Below are positions 17,389 to 25,880 of a stretch of DNA of 64,000 nucleotides, piece after piece. The number at the start of each line of letters is the position of its first letter. Position 1 is the stretch's first letter. Source of the DNA: Rodentibacter caecimuris (GTDB lineage Bacteria > Pseudomonadota > Gammaproteobacteria > Enterobacterales > Pasteurellaceae); NCBI RefSeq assembly GCF_024622045.1, contig NZ_JANKBP010000003.1; one strand, given 5' to 3'. The notes below the pieces were generated by a model. The model was given only the letters and a program-made list of their open reading frames with translations, made no database searches and had not been told where the DNA came from. Both the position numbers and the translations under genes were made by a program.

Positions 17389-18180
17389 CTAAAGAATGAC
17401 ATCCACTTCCAAGCCAAAATGATCGGAAATCACAGGTTTATTTTTACCATTAAAAATAACCTGACTAGATAAAACCCTTTTTGCTTGATTTAAAAAAATA
17501 TAATCCAAACGTTTTTCTTCGCTATGGCTATGCCAACCATCAATGGCTTTTGCCACAGTGATCCCCGAATCTTTTTGTTCCGCTATTTCATAGCTATCAA
17601 GCAAACCTAATGCTTTGATTTGTTGATAGGCTTGAGGGTTGGTGATGGCATCGGTATTGAAGTCACCCATTAGGATTTTTAGATTATTACTCTGACTGCG
17701 CGTCATGATGGTGCGAATATTGTCGAGCTGATCTTCGTCTTTTGAATCCGGCAAATTGATGTGGCAGGAGTAGCAGTCTATGAGCTGCTCTTGATACTCC
17801 ACGGTTAAACCCAGAATTTTGCGTGAGAGAATGGAATCAAGGCGTTGATGGCGGCTGCAATAAAAAGGATCAACGTCATAAACGGGTAGTCGGGTTAAGA
17901 ATGCGACACCTTCATCATATTTATCATAGCCAATGTGTGAATTACTCCAAAACAGCGAATATTTTTGCTCGGCTTGTTGGTTAATTTGGCGTAATAGTAT
18001 TACGCCATAATTATCCCGTTTTAAGGCTTGGCTAATCGGTGGCGCTGTCATCAGTTGATTGACTTCTTGTAACGCAATGATGTCATAGCCTTTTTCTACG
18101 ATAGTTTGAGCAAGAATGGCTATTTTCTCCGCTTGGTTATCTTCTAACCAAGCGTGTACATTTAGGGTAAGTAGTTTCAT
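17389..18180 (-). CDS. EEP-fold phosphohydrolase, candidate maltose-6'-phosphate phosphatase
   Basis: This endonuclease/exonuclease/phosphatase (EEP) family enzyme has 263 residues, no signal peptide and all main catalytic positions: Asn7, Glu39 (ALQEV), His140, Asp173/Asn175 (GDFN) and Asp253-His254 (SDHFGLE). EEP proteins hydrolyse phosphate esters in nucleic acids or small molecules. In Enterococcus, MapP, an EEP protein encoded with a maltose PTS, dephosphorylates maltose 6'-phosphate. The position here between malP and a PTS IICB suggests the same reaction. It starts 11 nt after malP; its ribosome-binding site is a G8 tract. A nuclease role is the main alternative. Confidence 0.7.
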   Translation of the reverse strand: MKLLTLNVHAWLEDNQAEKIAILAQTIVEKGYDIIALQEVNQLMTAPPISQALKRDNYGVILLRQINQQAEQKYSLFWSNSHIGYDKYDEGVAFLTRLPVYDVDPFYCSRHQRLDSILSRKILGLTVEYQEQLIDCYSCHINLPDSKDEDQLDNIRTIMTRSQSNNLKILMGDFNTDAITNPQAYQQIKALGLLDSYEIAEQKDSGITVAKAIDGWHSHSEEKRLDYIFLNQAKRVLSSQVIFNGKNKPVISDHFGLEVDVIL

Positions 18181-18191
18181 TGCCCCCCCCT

Positions 18192-20459
18192 TTAATCCTC
18201 ACAGTGCCAGATATCGGCGTTGTATTGTGCAATAGTTCGATCTGACGAGAAGAAGCCCGCTTTTGCGATATTTTGAACGACTTTTTTATTCCAACTATCT
18301 TGATCTTCATAATCCGCCAAAATTTGCTCTTTAGCTTTTACGTAAGCGTTGAAGTCAATTAAGGTCATAAACCAGTCTTTATTCAATAATTCGTTATAGA
18401 GGCGTTTTAAACGCACCGGATTACCGAGTTTCACCAAGGTCGGATTGATAATAAAATCTACCGCGCGTTTAATATACTTATCATTGGTATAGTAATCTTT
18501 TGAAACATAGCCTGCGGTTTCATAAAGTTTAATGATACTTTGTGAATCTTTACCAAAGGTATAAATGTTTTCTGCTCCCGCAAGTTCTGCGATCTCAACA
18601 TTCGCGCCGTCCATAGTACCCAGTGTTAATGCGCCGTTAAGCATAAATTTCATATTACCGGTGCCAGAGGCTTCTTTTGAGGCAAGGGAGATTTGCTCTG
18701 AAATATCCGTCGCCGGAATTAATTTTTCAGCCACACTCACATTATAGTTTTCTACTAAATAAACATTTAAATATTTGTTTACTTCCGGATCATGATTGAT
18801 GAGTTCGGATAAACAAAGAATTAAGTGAATAATATCTTGTGCAATGATATAAGCAGGAGCTGCTTTACCGCCAAAAATAACGGTAATTTTGCGTTGGGGT
18901 AATTTCCCTGCTTTGATCTCAAGATATTTATGAATCACATAAAGTGCATTCATCTGTTGGCGTTTGTATTCATGGAAACGTTTAATTTGCGTATCAATAA
19001 TTGAATTTTCGTCTAATTCAATGTTTTTATTTTCTTTAAGATAGGTTTTTAACGCTAACTTATTTTTAAATTTAATTTCGGCGAGTTTTTGATGAACTTG
19101 CTTATCATCGGTAAAAGTAAGTAATTTTTCTAACTGTGTTGCATCTTGTAGATAGCTATCCCCAATAAGCTGTTTTAGATAAGCTGCCAGCTCTTGGTTG
19201 GAAAATTCTAACCAACGACGGAAAGTGATACCGTTTGTTTTATTATTAAATTTTTCAGGATAGATCGTATAAAAGGCTTTGAGTTCCGCATTTTTCAAAA
19301 TGTCAGTATGTAATGCCGCAACACCATTGACCGAGTTTGAAAAATGGATATCCATATTAGCCATATGTACACGATGCTGTTTATCAATAATTTGTACCGC
19401 CGGATCCTTATGTTCAGCACGCACCAATTTGTCTAATTTTTTGATAATGACGACTAAATGTGGAACGACTTCTTCTAAATAATCAAGAGGCCATTTTTCT
19501 AAGGCTTCAGCAAGGATCGTGTGGTTGGTATAACCCACCATACTACGGACGATTTTTACCGCGTCTAAAAATTCAAGACGATGTTTTTCGGTGAGTAGGC
19601 GAATGAGCTCCGGAATCACCATTGAAGGGTGGGTATCATTAATTTGCACATAAGCATAGTTCGCAAGATCCCGTATGTTACTTCCACGCTCAATTGCTTC
19701 ATCAATTAATAATTGTGCCGCATTGGATACCATAAAATATTGTTGATAAATGCGTAGCAATTCTCCATTTTTATCAGAATCATCCGGATAAAGAAATAAG
19801 GTTAAATTTTCTTTAATGTTCGTTTTATCGAACTCAATCCCATCTTTGATTAAGTGATAATTCACTGATTTTATATCAAATAAATTGAGATAATTTTTAG
19901 TTGATTTTTTATAACCCAGAATATCAATACGATCTAATTTTGAGGTCAACGTAAAAGATTTAAACGGCACTTCATAGCTAACGTTGGTTGGGCGCAACCA
20001 AGAATTTTTTTCGATCCAATAATTTGGTTCGGTTTTTTGTTCATTTTGTTTAAAAACTTGTTTAAATAACCCGCAGTGATAATTTAACCCCACACCTTCT
20101 GCATTTAAACCAAGTGTTGCCATGGAGTCAATAAAACAAGAGGCTAAACGACCTAAGCCGCCATTTCCTAAAGAGGGTTCGGGTTCAATATCTTCAATAT
20201 GGCTTAATGATTTTCCGGCACGAGCCAATTCATCTTTAACGTCTTGATACACCCCAAGGTTGATGAGGTTGTTAGATAATAATTTGCCAATCAAAAATTC
20301 AGCAGAAATATAATAAACTTTCCGCTTTCCTACATTTTTTGGTTTATCCGCCGAAAGCGTTTTTACATAGTTTAATAATTGTACATAAATAGCCTGATCG
20401 TTTAATTTTTCAAGAGGCTTCTTTTCATTGGCTTGCACAAAATCACTAAATTTAATCAT
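18192..20459 (-). CDS. malP: Glycogen/maltodextrin phosphorylase
   Basis: This phosphorylase splits alpha-1,4-glucans with phosphate to release glucose 1-phosphate, using pyridoxal phosphate. Landmarks: PEPSLGNGGLGRLASCFIDS near residue 92, QINDTHPSMVIPELIRLL, TNHTILAEALEKWP, and the PLP-lysine region EASGTGNMKFMLNGAL, TMDGANVEI near residue 600. At 755 residues it is shorter than E. coli MalP and lacks an obvious long regulatory N-terminus, like Gram-positive maltodextrin phosphorylases. It overlaps malQ by 8 nt, indicating translational coupling. Context favours maltodextrin use over glycogen use, but a glgP role is not excluded. Confidence 0.88.
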   Translation of the reverse strand: MIKFSDFVQANEKKPLEKLNDQAIYVQLLNYVKTLSADKPKNVGKRKVYYISAEFLIGKLLSNNLINLGVYQDVKDELARAGKSLSHIEDIEPEPSLGNGGLGRLASCFIDSMATLGLNAEGVGLNYHCGLFKQVFKQNEQKTEPNYWIEKNSWLRPTNVSYEVPFKSFTLTSKLDRIDILGYKKSTKNYLNLFDIKSVNYHLIKDGIEFDKTNIKENLTLFLYPDDSDKNGELLRIYQQYFMVSNAAQLLIDEAIERGSNIRDLANYAYVQINDTHPSMVIPELIRLLTEKHRLEFLDAVKIVRSMVGYTNHTILAEALEKWPLDYLEEVVPHLVVIIKKLDKLVRAEHKDPAVQIIDKQHRVHMANMDIHFSNSVNGVAALHTDILKNAELKAFYTIYPEKFNNKTNGITFRRWLEFSNQELAAYLKQLIGDSYLQDATQLEKLLTFTDDKQVHQKLAEIKFKNKLALKTYLKENKNIELDENSIIDTQIKRFHEYKRQQMNALYVIHKYLEIKAGKLPQRKITVIFGGKAAPAYIIAQDIIHLILCLSELINHDPEVNKYLNVYLVENYNVSVAEKLIPATDISEQISLASKEASGTGNMKFMLNGALTLGTMDGANVEIAELAGAENIYTFGKDSQSIIKLYETAGYVSKDYYTNDKYIKRAVDFIINPTLVKLGNPVRLKRLYNELLNKDWFMTLIDFNAYVKAKEQILADYEDQDSWNKKVVQNIAKAGFFSSDRTIAQYNADIWHCED

Positions 20460-21966
20460 TGTTTTTTTCCTTATTCGCTCTTTGATATAACGTGGTTATT
20501 TTCGTTAAGAAATCTTTTTTATCTTGAGTTAAATCGCTTTTTTGCATCCGCCATTGCCAGTTTCCGCCAATGGTAGAGGGAATATTCATTCTTGAGCAGG
20601 TTGGCAAATCTAAAATATCTTGCATAGTGGCAATCGCCGTATTACTTACTGTTGCAAATAATTGACGGACAACCGCCTGACAAATAGATTCATCTGCACT
20701 GCGATGAGTATAATCATTCACATATTGTTGTTGATCCGAGGTTAAACTGTCATACCAGCCGTTTAGCACGTCGTTATCGTGCGTACCTGTGTAGGCAATA
20801 CAATGAGGTATGCAGTAATGCGGGCTGTCAAAACTTTCTCCCGTAATATCTTCAAAACCGAATTGTAAAATTTTCATACCGGGATAACCGCAATCGGCTA
20901 ATAATTTTTTCGCTTTATCATCAATATTACCAAGATCTTCAGCGATAATCGGTAAGTCGCCCAATTGTTGTTTTACGGCTTCGAATAGTTCATAACCCGG
21001 CCCCGGTTGCCAGCTACCGTACTTCGCAATTTCTGCCTTACCGTCAACTTGCCAATAATCTGAAAAGCCTTTGAAATGGTCGATACGCAACACATCATAG
21101 ATTTTAAAACTTTCTTCAATGCGATAAATCCACCAAGCATAGCCTTGTTTTTTATGTTCGTCCCAATCATAAAGCGGATTACCCCAGAGTTGTCCTGTTG
21201 CACTGAACTGATCTGCAGGAACCCCCGCCACAAAAAGTGGATGACGTTCAGCATCTAATTGAAAAAGTTCCGGTTTTGTCCATACTTCCACACTATCGGC
21301 AGAGACATAAATCGGCATATCACCGATAATTTTAATACCTTTTTGGTTGGCGTAATCTTTCAATGCTTGCCACTGTTGGAAGAAAAAATATTGTGTCACT
21401 TTAAAATATTGAATCTGTGGAGCAAGCATTGTGCGGTATTTTTTTAACGCCTCAGGTTTTCGAGCAATAACTTGTTTGTCATCCCATTCTTGCAACGCAC
21501 GATTGCCAAAATACTCTTTAATTGCCATAAATTCCGCGTAATCCGATAACCAAGTGCGGTTGTTTTTTTCAAAGTTTTTAAATTCAGGCTGTAACTTATC
21601 ATTTGCAACGAAGTTTTTTACCGCGGTTTCTAAAATAGGGCGTCTTGCACAAGCTATACGCTCATAATCAATTTGCGTCGGATCATCGCCAAAATTAACG
21701 GAATGGTAGTCTTTTTCTGTTAAAAGCCCCATTTGTGTTAATAAATCAAGGTCAATTAAATGAGGATTGCCGGCAATGGCGGAAAAAGATTGATAGGGGG
21801 AATCGCCGTAACTTGTTGTGGTTAATGGCAGGATTTGCCAGTAAGTCTGTTTGGTTTCAAGCAAAAAATCGACAAAATCATAGGCGGATTGCCCGAAACT
21901 GCCGATACCAAATGAATTAGGTAAGGAGGTGATGTGCATTAAAATGCCACTTGAACGAGTAAGCAT
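20452..21966 (-). CDS. malQ: 4-alpha-glucanotransferase (amylomaltase)
   Basis: MalQ (GH77) transfers maltosyl or longer units between alpha-1,4-glucans, turning maltose into glucose plus longer dextrins that MalP can attack. The 504-residue protein begins SSGILMHITSLPNSFGIGSFG, contains the 250s-loop region, the nucleophile Asp296 (RIDHFKGF), the acid/base Glu343 (IIAEDLG) and Asp398 (GTHDND). It is the compact bacterial form, without the long N-terminal part of E. coli MalQ. It is the first gene of the minus-strand sugar operon, divergent from the GntR regulator. Confidence 0.93.
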   Translation of the reverse strand: MLTRSSGILMHITSLPNSFGIGSFGQSAYDFVDFLLETKQTYWQILPLTTTSYGDSPYQSFSAIAGNPHLIDLDLLTQMGLLTEKDYHSVNFGDDPTQIDYERIACARRPILETAVKNFVANDKLQPEFKNFEKNNRTWLSDYAEFMAIKEYFGNRALQEWDDKQVIARKPEALKKYRTMLAPQIQYFKVTQYFFFQQWQALKDYANQKGIKIIGDMPIYVSADSVEVWTKPELFQLDAERHPLFVAGVPADQFSATGQLWGNPLYDWDEHKKQGYAWWIYRIEESFKIYDVLRIDHFKGFSDYWQVDGKAEIAKYGSWQPGPGYELFEAVKQQLGDLPIIAEDLGNIDDKAKKLLADCGYPGMKILQFGFEDITGESFDSPHYCIPHCIAYTGTHDNDVLNGWYDSLTSDQQQYVNDYTHRSADESICQAVVRQLFATVSNTAIATMQDILDLPTCSRMNIPSTIGGNWQWRMQKSDLTQDKKDFLTKITTLYQRANKEKNND

Positions 21967-22029
21967 AGTTTTTCCTTATGGAAGCTAGAGTGCTGCCAAT
22001 TTTAGCTAAAATTTTGTGTTACGCAACAT

Positions 22030-22063
22030 CTTTTACGTAAAAGTAAAATCATTAACGTAAAAG
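22030..22063. promoter_or_regulatory. Two operator-like sites 20 bp apart between malQ and the GntR gene
   Basis: CTTTTACGTAAAAG at 22030-22043 is a perfect 14-bp palindrome. CATTAACGTAAAAG at 22050-22063 repeats its right part exactly 20 bp later, two helical turns. This fits dimeric GntR/TreR-type repressor binding on one face of DNA and would control both divergent genes. Assignment to the adjacent regulator is inferred. Confidence 0.65.
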
Positions 22064-22079
22064 TGTGACATGGATCATG
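22064..22079. promoter_or_regulatory. Candidate CRP site
   Basis: TGTGA-N6-TCATG at 22064-22079 matches the CRP consensus fully in the left half and in three of five bases in the right half. It lies directly beside the palindromic operators, as expected for a catabolite-controlled sugar operon. Confidence 0.45.
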
Positions 22080-22146
22080 ATTTATACGCATAAATTTAAG
22101 TGATTTATGCTATCCTATCCGCTAAACAGGAAACGTGGAATAAAGA

Positions 22147-22878
22147 ATGAGCAAATATAAAAAAGTCTATGATGATATAAAAAGTAAAATTAACAAAGGG
22201 GATTTAACGAAAAACCAAGAACTACCCAGTGAAAATGAGTTAATGCAAAGCTATGGTTTTTCTAAAGATACTATTCGCAAAGCCCTTTCATTACTGGAAA
22301 TTGACGGCTATATTCAAAAGCAACAGGGAAGGAATTCTATCGTTTTGGAACAGGATCCATTAAAACCTCAGATGCTTTCTGAAATTAAAACGCTGAGAGA
22401 ATTGAATTACTCTTCAACCCATCAAGTGAAAACAACGTTAACGAGCTTGTATATTGTGCAAGGAGAAGAGAAACTAATGCGTATCTTTAACGTAAATGAT
22501 CAAATTGATTTTTACCGTATAGGTCGCATACGTGAAATTGATGGGGAAAATGTGGAATATGAACTTTCTTATTTTGATCGCCGTATCGTGCCTTTTATTA
22601 ACCGTGACATTGTGGAACAATCTATCTATCACTATTTAGAAAGCGAATTAGGTTTGAAAATTAGCCACTCGCAACGGAAAATTGCTTTTCGTTATGCTAA
22701 TGAAGAAGAAAAAACGACCTTGGATCTTGGTGAATATGAGATGGTTGTTAATGTCACCAGTACGACTTATTTGGCGGATGGTCGCCCGTTTCAATATGGG
22801 AGTATTAGCTATCGTCCTGATAAAATTATTTTTGCCAGCACAGCGAAACGGAATACAAAACATTCATCATCAGAATAA
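22147..22878 (+). CDS. GntR/TreR-like transcriptional regulator
   Basis: The 243-residue protein has an N-terminal winged helix (about residues 3-68; LPSENELMQSYGFSKDTIRKAL is the helix-turn-helix) and a UTRA ligand domain (about 85-235), the HutC/TreR subfamily of GntR. TreR proteins sense a sugar phosphate, so the likely inducer is the product of the neighbouring PTS. It is divergent from malQ with two palindromic sites between. It probably represses the malQ-malP-phosphatase-PTS operon and itself. It is followed by a hairpin. Confidence 0.85.
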   Translation: MSKYKKVYDDIKSKINKGDLTKNQELPSENELMQSYGFSKDTIRKALSLLEIDGYIQKQQGRNSIVLEQDPLKPQMLSEIKTLRELNYSSTHQVKTTLTSLYIVQGEEKLMRIFNVNDQIDFYRIGRIREIDGENVEYELSYFDRRIVPFINRDIVEQSIYHYLESELGLKISHSQRKIAFRYANEEEKTTLDLGEYEMVVNVTSTTYLADGRPFQYGSISYRPDKIIFASTAKRNTKHSSSE

Positions 22879-22972
22879 TATGATTGAGCAAATCGTTTTA
22901 TTTGTATCTTACCGATTTTGGGGAAACGATACATTTAGCCGGTTATGGAATCAAATGACTTTTTGCCATAAG

Positions 22973-23018
22973 AAAATTCCTATTAAATTAAAATTTCAAT
23001 AGGAATTTTATCGTTTTT
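22973..23018 (+). terminator. Terminator-like hairpin after the GntR gene
   Basis: A perfect 12-bp stem (22973-22984 with 22998-23009, 13-nt loop) is followed by ATCGTTTTTAATC. It may also serve the convergent ytfE transcript. Confidence 0.65.
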
Positions 23019-23073
23019 AATCGGCTAAATCTTTGTACAACAGCCACATAATACCGATAGTTTTGATCGTATT

Positions 23074-23739
23074 TTATTTTTCATTTAGTACTCGCGGGAA
23101 CAAAATATTATTCTCTAAATGAATGTGGTGCATTAAATCGTCAATAAAGGCATTAATGCCGTTATAAAGCGCATGCCAACTAAAGCAGGCGTCTTCCGGT
23201 GCTGTAAGGTGATTTGTGAGCAGTTTCAAAATCTCTAGGTCCTGCCCGGCTTCGTCATGTTCCATTTCCATTACAGGAATTGGCATGGCAGCCATGGCGT
23301 AGTTGCCAAGTTTAATCATTGGGAAAAGAATGTTTTCTTCTTTCATAATATGCTGGCTTAATTCTGCATGGATTTTTTCTAATTGTGCAGCCGTACCAAG
23401 CGGGCAATCTTCGCGATCACTATGTACACTTTCTACTTTTTTCGCCAATGTAATCAACTCGGGCAGTTGTTCGCGATGGTGATTATGAAAGCGTTCAATA
23501 ATATGTTCGATTAATTCATTGTAAGAGGTATTTGACCAATCTTTTTCCGTATTTTCTTGCTGTTGTAACTTTGCTAAACGCATTTCTATCTCAGCGAGAT
23601 TAAGATTTTTTTGTTGTACGGCAACGTCTAAAAGGGCAGAACCGCCACAACAGAAATCAAGATCATATTCACGGAAAATTTTTGTTGCACCCGGAATTGA
23701 AACGGCTAATTCACTAAGGGTTTGTTGAGCAAAAGACAT
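23074..23739 (-). CDS. ytfE: Iron-sulfur cluster repair di-iron protein
   Basis: YtfE (ScdA/NorA, RIC family) repairs Fe-S clusters damaged by nitric oxide or oxidants. The 221-residue protein has the N-terminal ScdA_N domain with the paired cysteines Cys30-Cys31 (DFCCGG) and a hemerythrin-like four-helix domain with iron-ligand His/Glu residues (FHNHHREQL, IMKEENILFP, MEMEHDEAG, HIHLENNILFPR). ATG 23739, 8 nt after GGAG, is preferred over the GTG at 23748. In relatives it is induced by NsrR/FNR systems; I could not fix such a site upstream. Confidence 0.93.
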   Translation of the reverse strand: MSFAQQTLSELAVSIPGATKIFREYDLDFCCGGSALLDVAVQQKNLNLAEIEMRLAKLQQQENTEKDWSNTSYNELIEHIIERFHNHHREQLPELITLAKKVESVHSDREDCPLGTAAQLEKIHAELSQHIMKEENILFPMIKLGNYAMAAMPIPVMEMEHDEAGQDLEILKLLTNHLTAPEDACFSWHALYNGINAFIDDLMHHIHLENNILFPRVLNEK

Positions 23740-23889
23740 AATAAGCACTCCATTTAAGCTAAATAAATCCGATAAAAATAGTATGGTATTTTTAAAGAAT
23801 TGGAAAGCTTAGAATTTCATTTCTTGATAAAATGATGACCAAAATCAAGAAAGATACTTAATAAGAGTTAGATTGGGAGAAGTGATAAT

Positions 23890-24159
23890 ATGACAAAACA
23901 ATTTTTTATTTATGGACGTGTACAAGGTGTCGGATTTCGTTATTTTACTTGGAAAGAAGCAAAAAAATTAGGAATTAAAGGTTTTGTACGAAATCGTGAT
24001 GATGGTTCGGTGGAAGCCATTGCACAGGGGAGTGAAGAACAGTTGGAAAGTTTCGAACAATGGTTAAGGTTAGGGCCTGTGACGGCAAACGTTGAGCGAG
24101 TGATAGTGAATGCACATAAAGAAATCTCAGATGAAGATTTTTCAGTGATTCGCGATTAA
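23890..24159 (+). CDS. acyP: Acylphosphatase
   Basis: This small enzyme hydrolyses acyl phosphates. The 89-residue protein has GRVQGVGFRYFTWKEA with catalytic Arg17 and the Asn35 region GFVRNRDDGSVEAIAQG, typical of the alpha/beta acylphosphatase fold. The length is normal. It is followed by an uptake sequence and stands alone, divergent from ytfE. Confidence 0.95.
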   Translation: MTKQFFIYGRVQGVGFRYFTWKEAKKLGIKGFVRNRDDGSVEAIAQGSEEQLESFEQWLRLGPVTANVERVIVNAHKEISDEDFSVIRD

Positions 24160-24251
24160 AAATGACCGCACTTTTTTGCCTAACAACGTGATTTTACGTA
24201 GAATACACCACTTTTTAAGCGACAGATTCCATTATTCATTATAAGGACGAT

Positions 24252-24566
24252 ATGCGTAATCAAACCAAACTTCATCTTGAACAGCTACAACAAATCATGC
24301 AAAGCTTGAATTTGTGGCAATCCGTGCCACCGGCACAGGAAGCTTTTTTGAGCGAAGAGCCTTTTTCACTTGATACGATGGCGCCCGAAGAATGGCTACA
24401 ATGGGTGTTTATTCCACGTATGTATGCGTTGTTGGAAAGTGTAGCACCACTACCGAGTCAAATTGCTATTTCACCTTACATTGAGGAAGCATTAAAAGAA
24501 TTCGATGGGCTTGCGTTATTACTTGCCCCTTTATTGGAATTGGAAAAATTATTGCAGAATCAATGA
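24252..24566 (+). CDS. yqcC: YqcC family protein
   Basis: A 104-residue soluble alpha-helical protein of the YqcC (DUF446) family, function unknown. Recognisable segments are LEQLQQIMQSLNLWQ, EEPFSLDTMAPEEWLQWVFIPRMYALLE and the C-terminal LAPLLELEKLL. It overlaps truC by 4 nt (ATGA), the same pairing as in enteric bacteria, so it may assist TruC or just share its transcript. Confidence 0.88.
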   Translation: MRNQTKLHLEQLQQIMQSLNLWQSVPPAQEAFLSEEPFSLDTMAPEEWLQWVFIPRMYALLESVAPLPSQIAISPYIEEALKEFDGLALLLAPLLELEKLLQNQ

Positions 24567-25276
24567 TCCTAGAGATTTTATATCAAGATGAATGGCTGGT
24601 TGCGGTAAATAAACCGGCCGGGATGTTGGTACACCGTAGCTGGTTAGATCCCCATGAAACGCAATTTGTTATGCAAACATTACGCGATCAAATCGGACGT
24701 CACGTATTTCCTATTCATCGTTTGGATCGTCCGACATCCGGTGTGTTGCTGTTTGCCTTAAATAGTGAAATTGCAAATTTGATGTGTCAGCAATTTGAGC
24801 AAAAAAAGGTGAAAAAATCCTATTTAGCGGTGTTGCGTGGTTATTTAGAGGGGGCGAATAGAATTGATTATCCGTTGAAAATTCAACTTGATAAAATCGC
24901 CGATAAGTTTGCAAAAGAAGACAAAGTTGCACAAGAGGCGGTAACGGATTATGAATGCCTAAAAACTATAGAAATGCCTTATCCGGCAGGGCGTTATAAG
25001 ACTTCACGCTATTCCTTGGTTCGCTTAATTCCGCATACTGGAAGGAAGCATCAGTTACGTCGACACTGTAAGCATATTTTTCATCCTATCTTAGGCGATA
25101 CTCAATATGGCGATTTACATCAAAATCGGGCGTTGACGGAAAATACGGGGTGTAAACGTTTGTTGTTACATTCGGAAACATTATATTTTATTCATCCTAT
25201 TTCGCAGGTTAAAGTCACAATTCATGCACCATTGGATGAGCAATGGCAAAATTTAATAACAAAATTTGGTTGGTAG
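24563..25276 (+). CDS. truC: tRNA pseudouridine(65) synthase
   Basis: TruC converts U65 of tRNA to pseudouridine. The 237-residue protein belongs to the RsuA/RluA superfamily: VAVNKPAGMLVHRS, the catalytic FPIHRLDRPTSGVLLFA (Asp55), VRLIPHTGRKHQLRRH and ILGDTQYGD. It has no S4 domain and the length suits TruC. It is translationally coupled to yqcC and is followed after 4 nt by a yoaH-like gene. Confidence 0.92.
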   Translation: MILEILYQDEWLVAVNKPAGMLVHRSWLDPHETQFVMQTLRDQIGRHVFPIHRLDRPTSGVLLFALNSEIANLMCQQFEQKKVKKSYLAVLRGYLEGANRIDYPLKIQLDKIADKFAKEDKVAQEAVTDYECLKTIEMPYPAGRYKTSRYSLVRLIPHTGRKHQLRRHCKHIFHPILGDTQYGDLHQNRALTENTGCKRLLLHSETLYFIHPISQVKVTIHAPLDEQWQNLITKFGW

Positions 25277-25280
25277 GTTT

Positions 25281-25439
25281 ATGTTAGATATTCAATTAAC
25301 ACACGAAGAACAACAAAGCGCAGTTGAAAAAATTCAAGAATTAATGGCAAAAGGAATAAATAGTGGTGAAGCGATTCAAATTGTAGCGAGAGAATTGCGT
25401 GAATTACATGAAAAATCAGCGAAACATACTGAAAAATAA
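25281..25439 (+). CDS. UPF0181 (YoaH-like) small protein
   Basis: A 52-codon gene starts 4 nt after truC. The product begins MLDIQLTHEEQQSAVEKIQE, then LMAKGINSGEAIQIVARELR, and ends in a charged tail; this is the UPF0181/YoaH family pattern (LTHEEQQ...IQ.LMA.GMSSGEAI..VA.ELR). It is acidic, helical and of unknown function. GGT at 25276-25278 gives only a weak ribosome-binding site, so coupling to truC is likely. Confidence 0.85.
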   Translation: MLDIQLTHEEQQSAVEKIQELMAKGINSGEAIQIVARELRELHEKSAKHTEK

Positions 25440-25584
25440 AAATATTTTGTGATCTCCATAACATTTTTTAATATTGCTTGTTGCATAAAAAATCAAAATA
25501 TTTAAAGATAGCGGCCAATTCGGGTGATAAGGCACACGTCTTATTTGTTTTATGATTGTATAGGCGAAGCCTAAGAGGTCAATA

Positions 25585-25794
25585 ATGGAAATTGGTATTG
25601 TTAAGTGGTTTAATAACGCAAAAGGATTTGGTTTTATTTCCGCAGAAGGCGTGGAAGCTGATATTTTTGCACATTATTCTGTGATTGAAATGGACGGATA
25701 CCGTTCATTAAAAGCAGGGCAAAAAGTGCAATTTGAAGTGATTCACGGCGATAAAGGATCTCATGCCACAAAGATTATTCCAATTGTGGAATAA
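25585..25794 (+). CDS. cspD: Cold-shock-domain protein CspD
   Basis: A 69-residue OB-fold single-stranded nucleic-acid-binding protein with RNP1 KGFGFI and RNP2 DIFAHYSVI. The sequence MEIGIVKWFNNAKGFGFISAEG is characteristic of CspD, which inhibits replication in stationary phase in E. coli, more than of the cold-induced CspA. It stands alone with a 145-nt leader and AGAGG upstream of the ATG. Confidence 0.93.
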   Translation: MEIGIVKWFNNAKGFGFISAEGVEADIFAHYSVIEMDGYRSLKAGQKVQFEVIHGDKGSHATKIIPIVE

Positions 25795-25800
25795 AAACAG

Positions 25801-25880
25801 GAGCGCGAATTAAACTGCGCTCTTAAACTTCTCTATTTAGTTTAATTCAAAAGACAAGGTTTACCGCCCTGTCTTTTTTA
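25801..25880. terminator. Two hairpins between convergent cspD and matP
   Basis: GAGCGC at 25801-25806 pairs with GCGCTC at 25817-25822. A second stem pairs AAGACA at 25851-25856 with TGTCTT at 25870-25875 and runs into TTTTTT on the plus strand and TTTTG on the minus strand, so it can end both genes. Confidence 0.75.

Noticed and set aside
17026..17472. 148-aa plus-strand ORF opposite the PTS gene
   Set aside because: Shadow of a clear IIC membrane domain on the other strand.
22682..23002. 106-aa ORF overlapping the GntR gene end
   Set aside because: Out-of-frame overlap with a well-supported UTRA domain, and it runs through the terminator hairpin.
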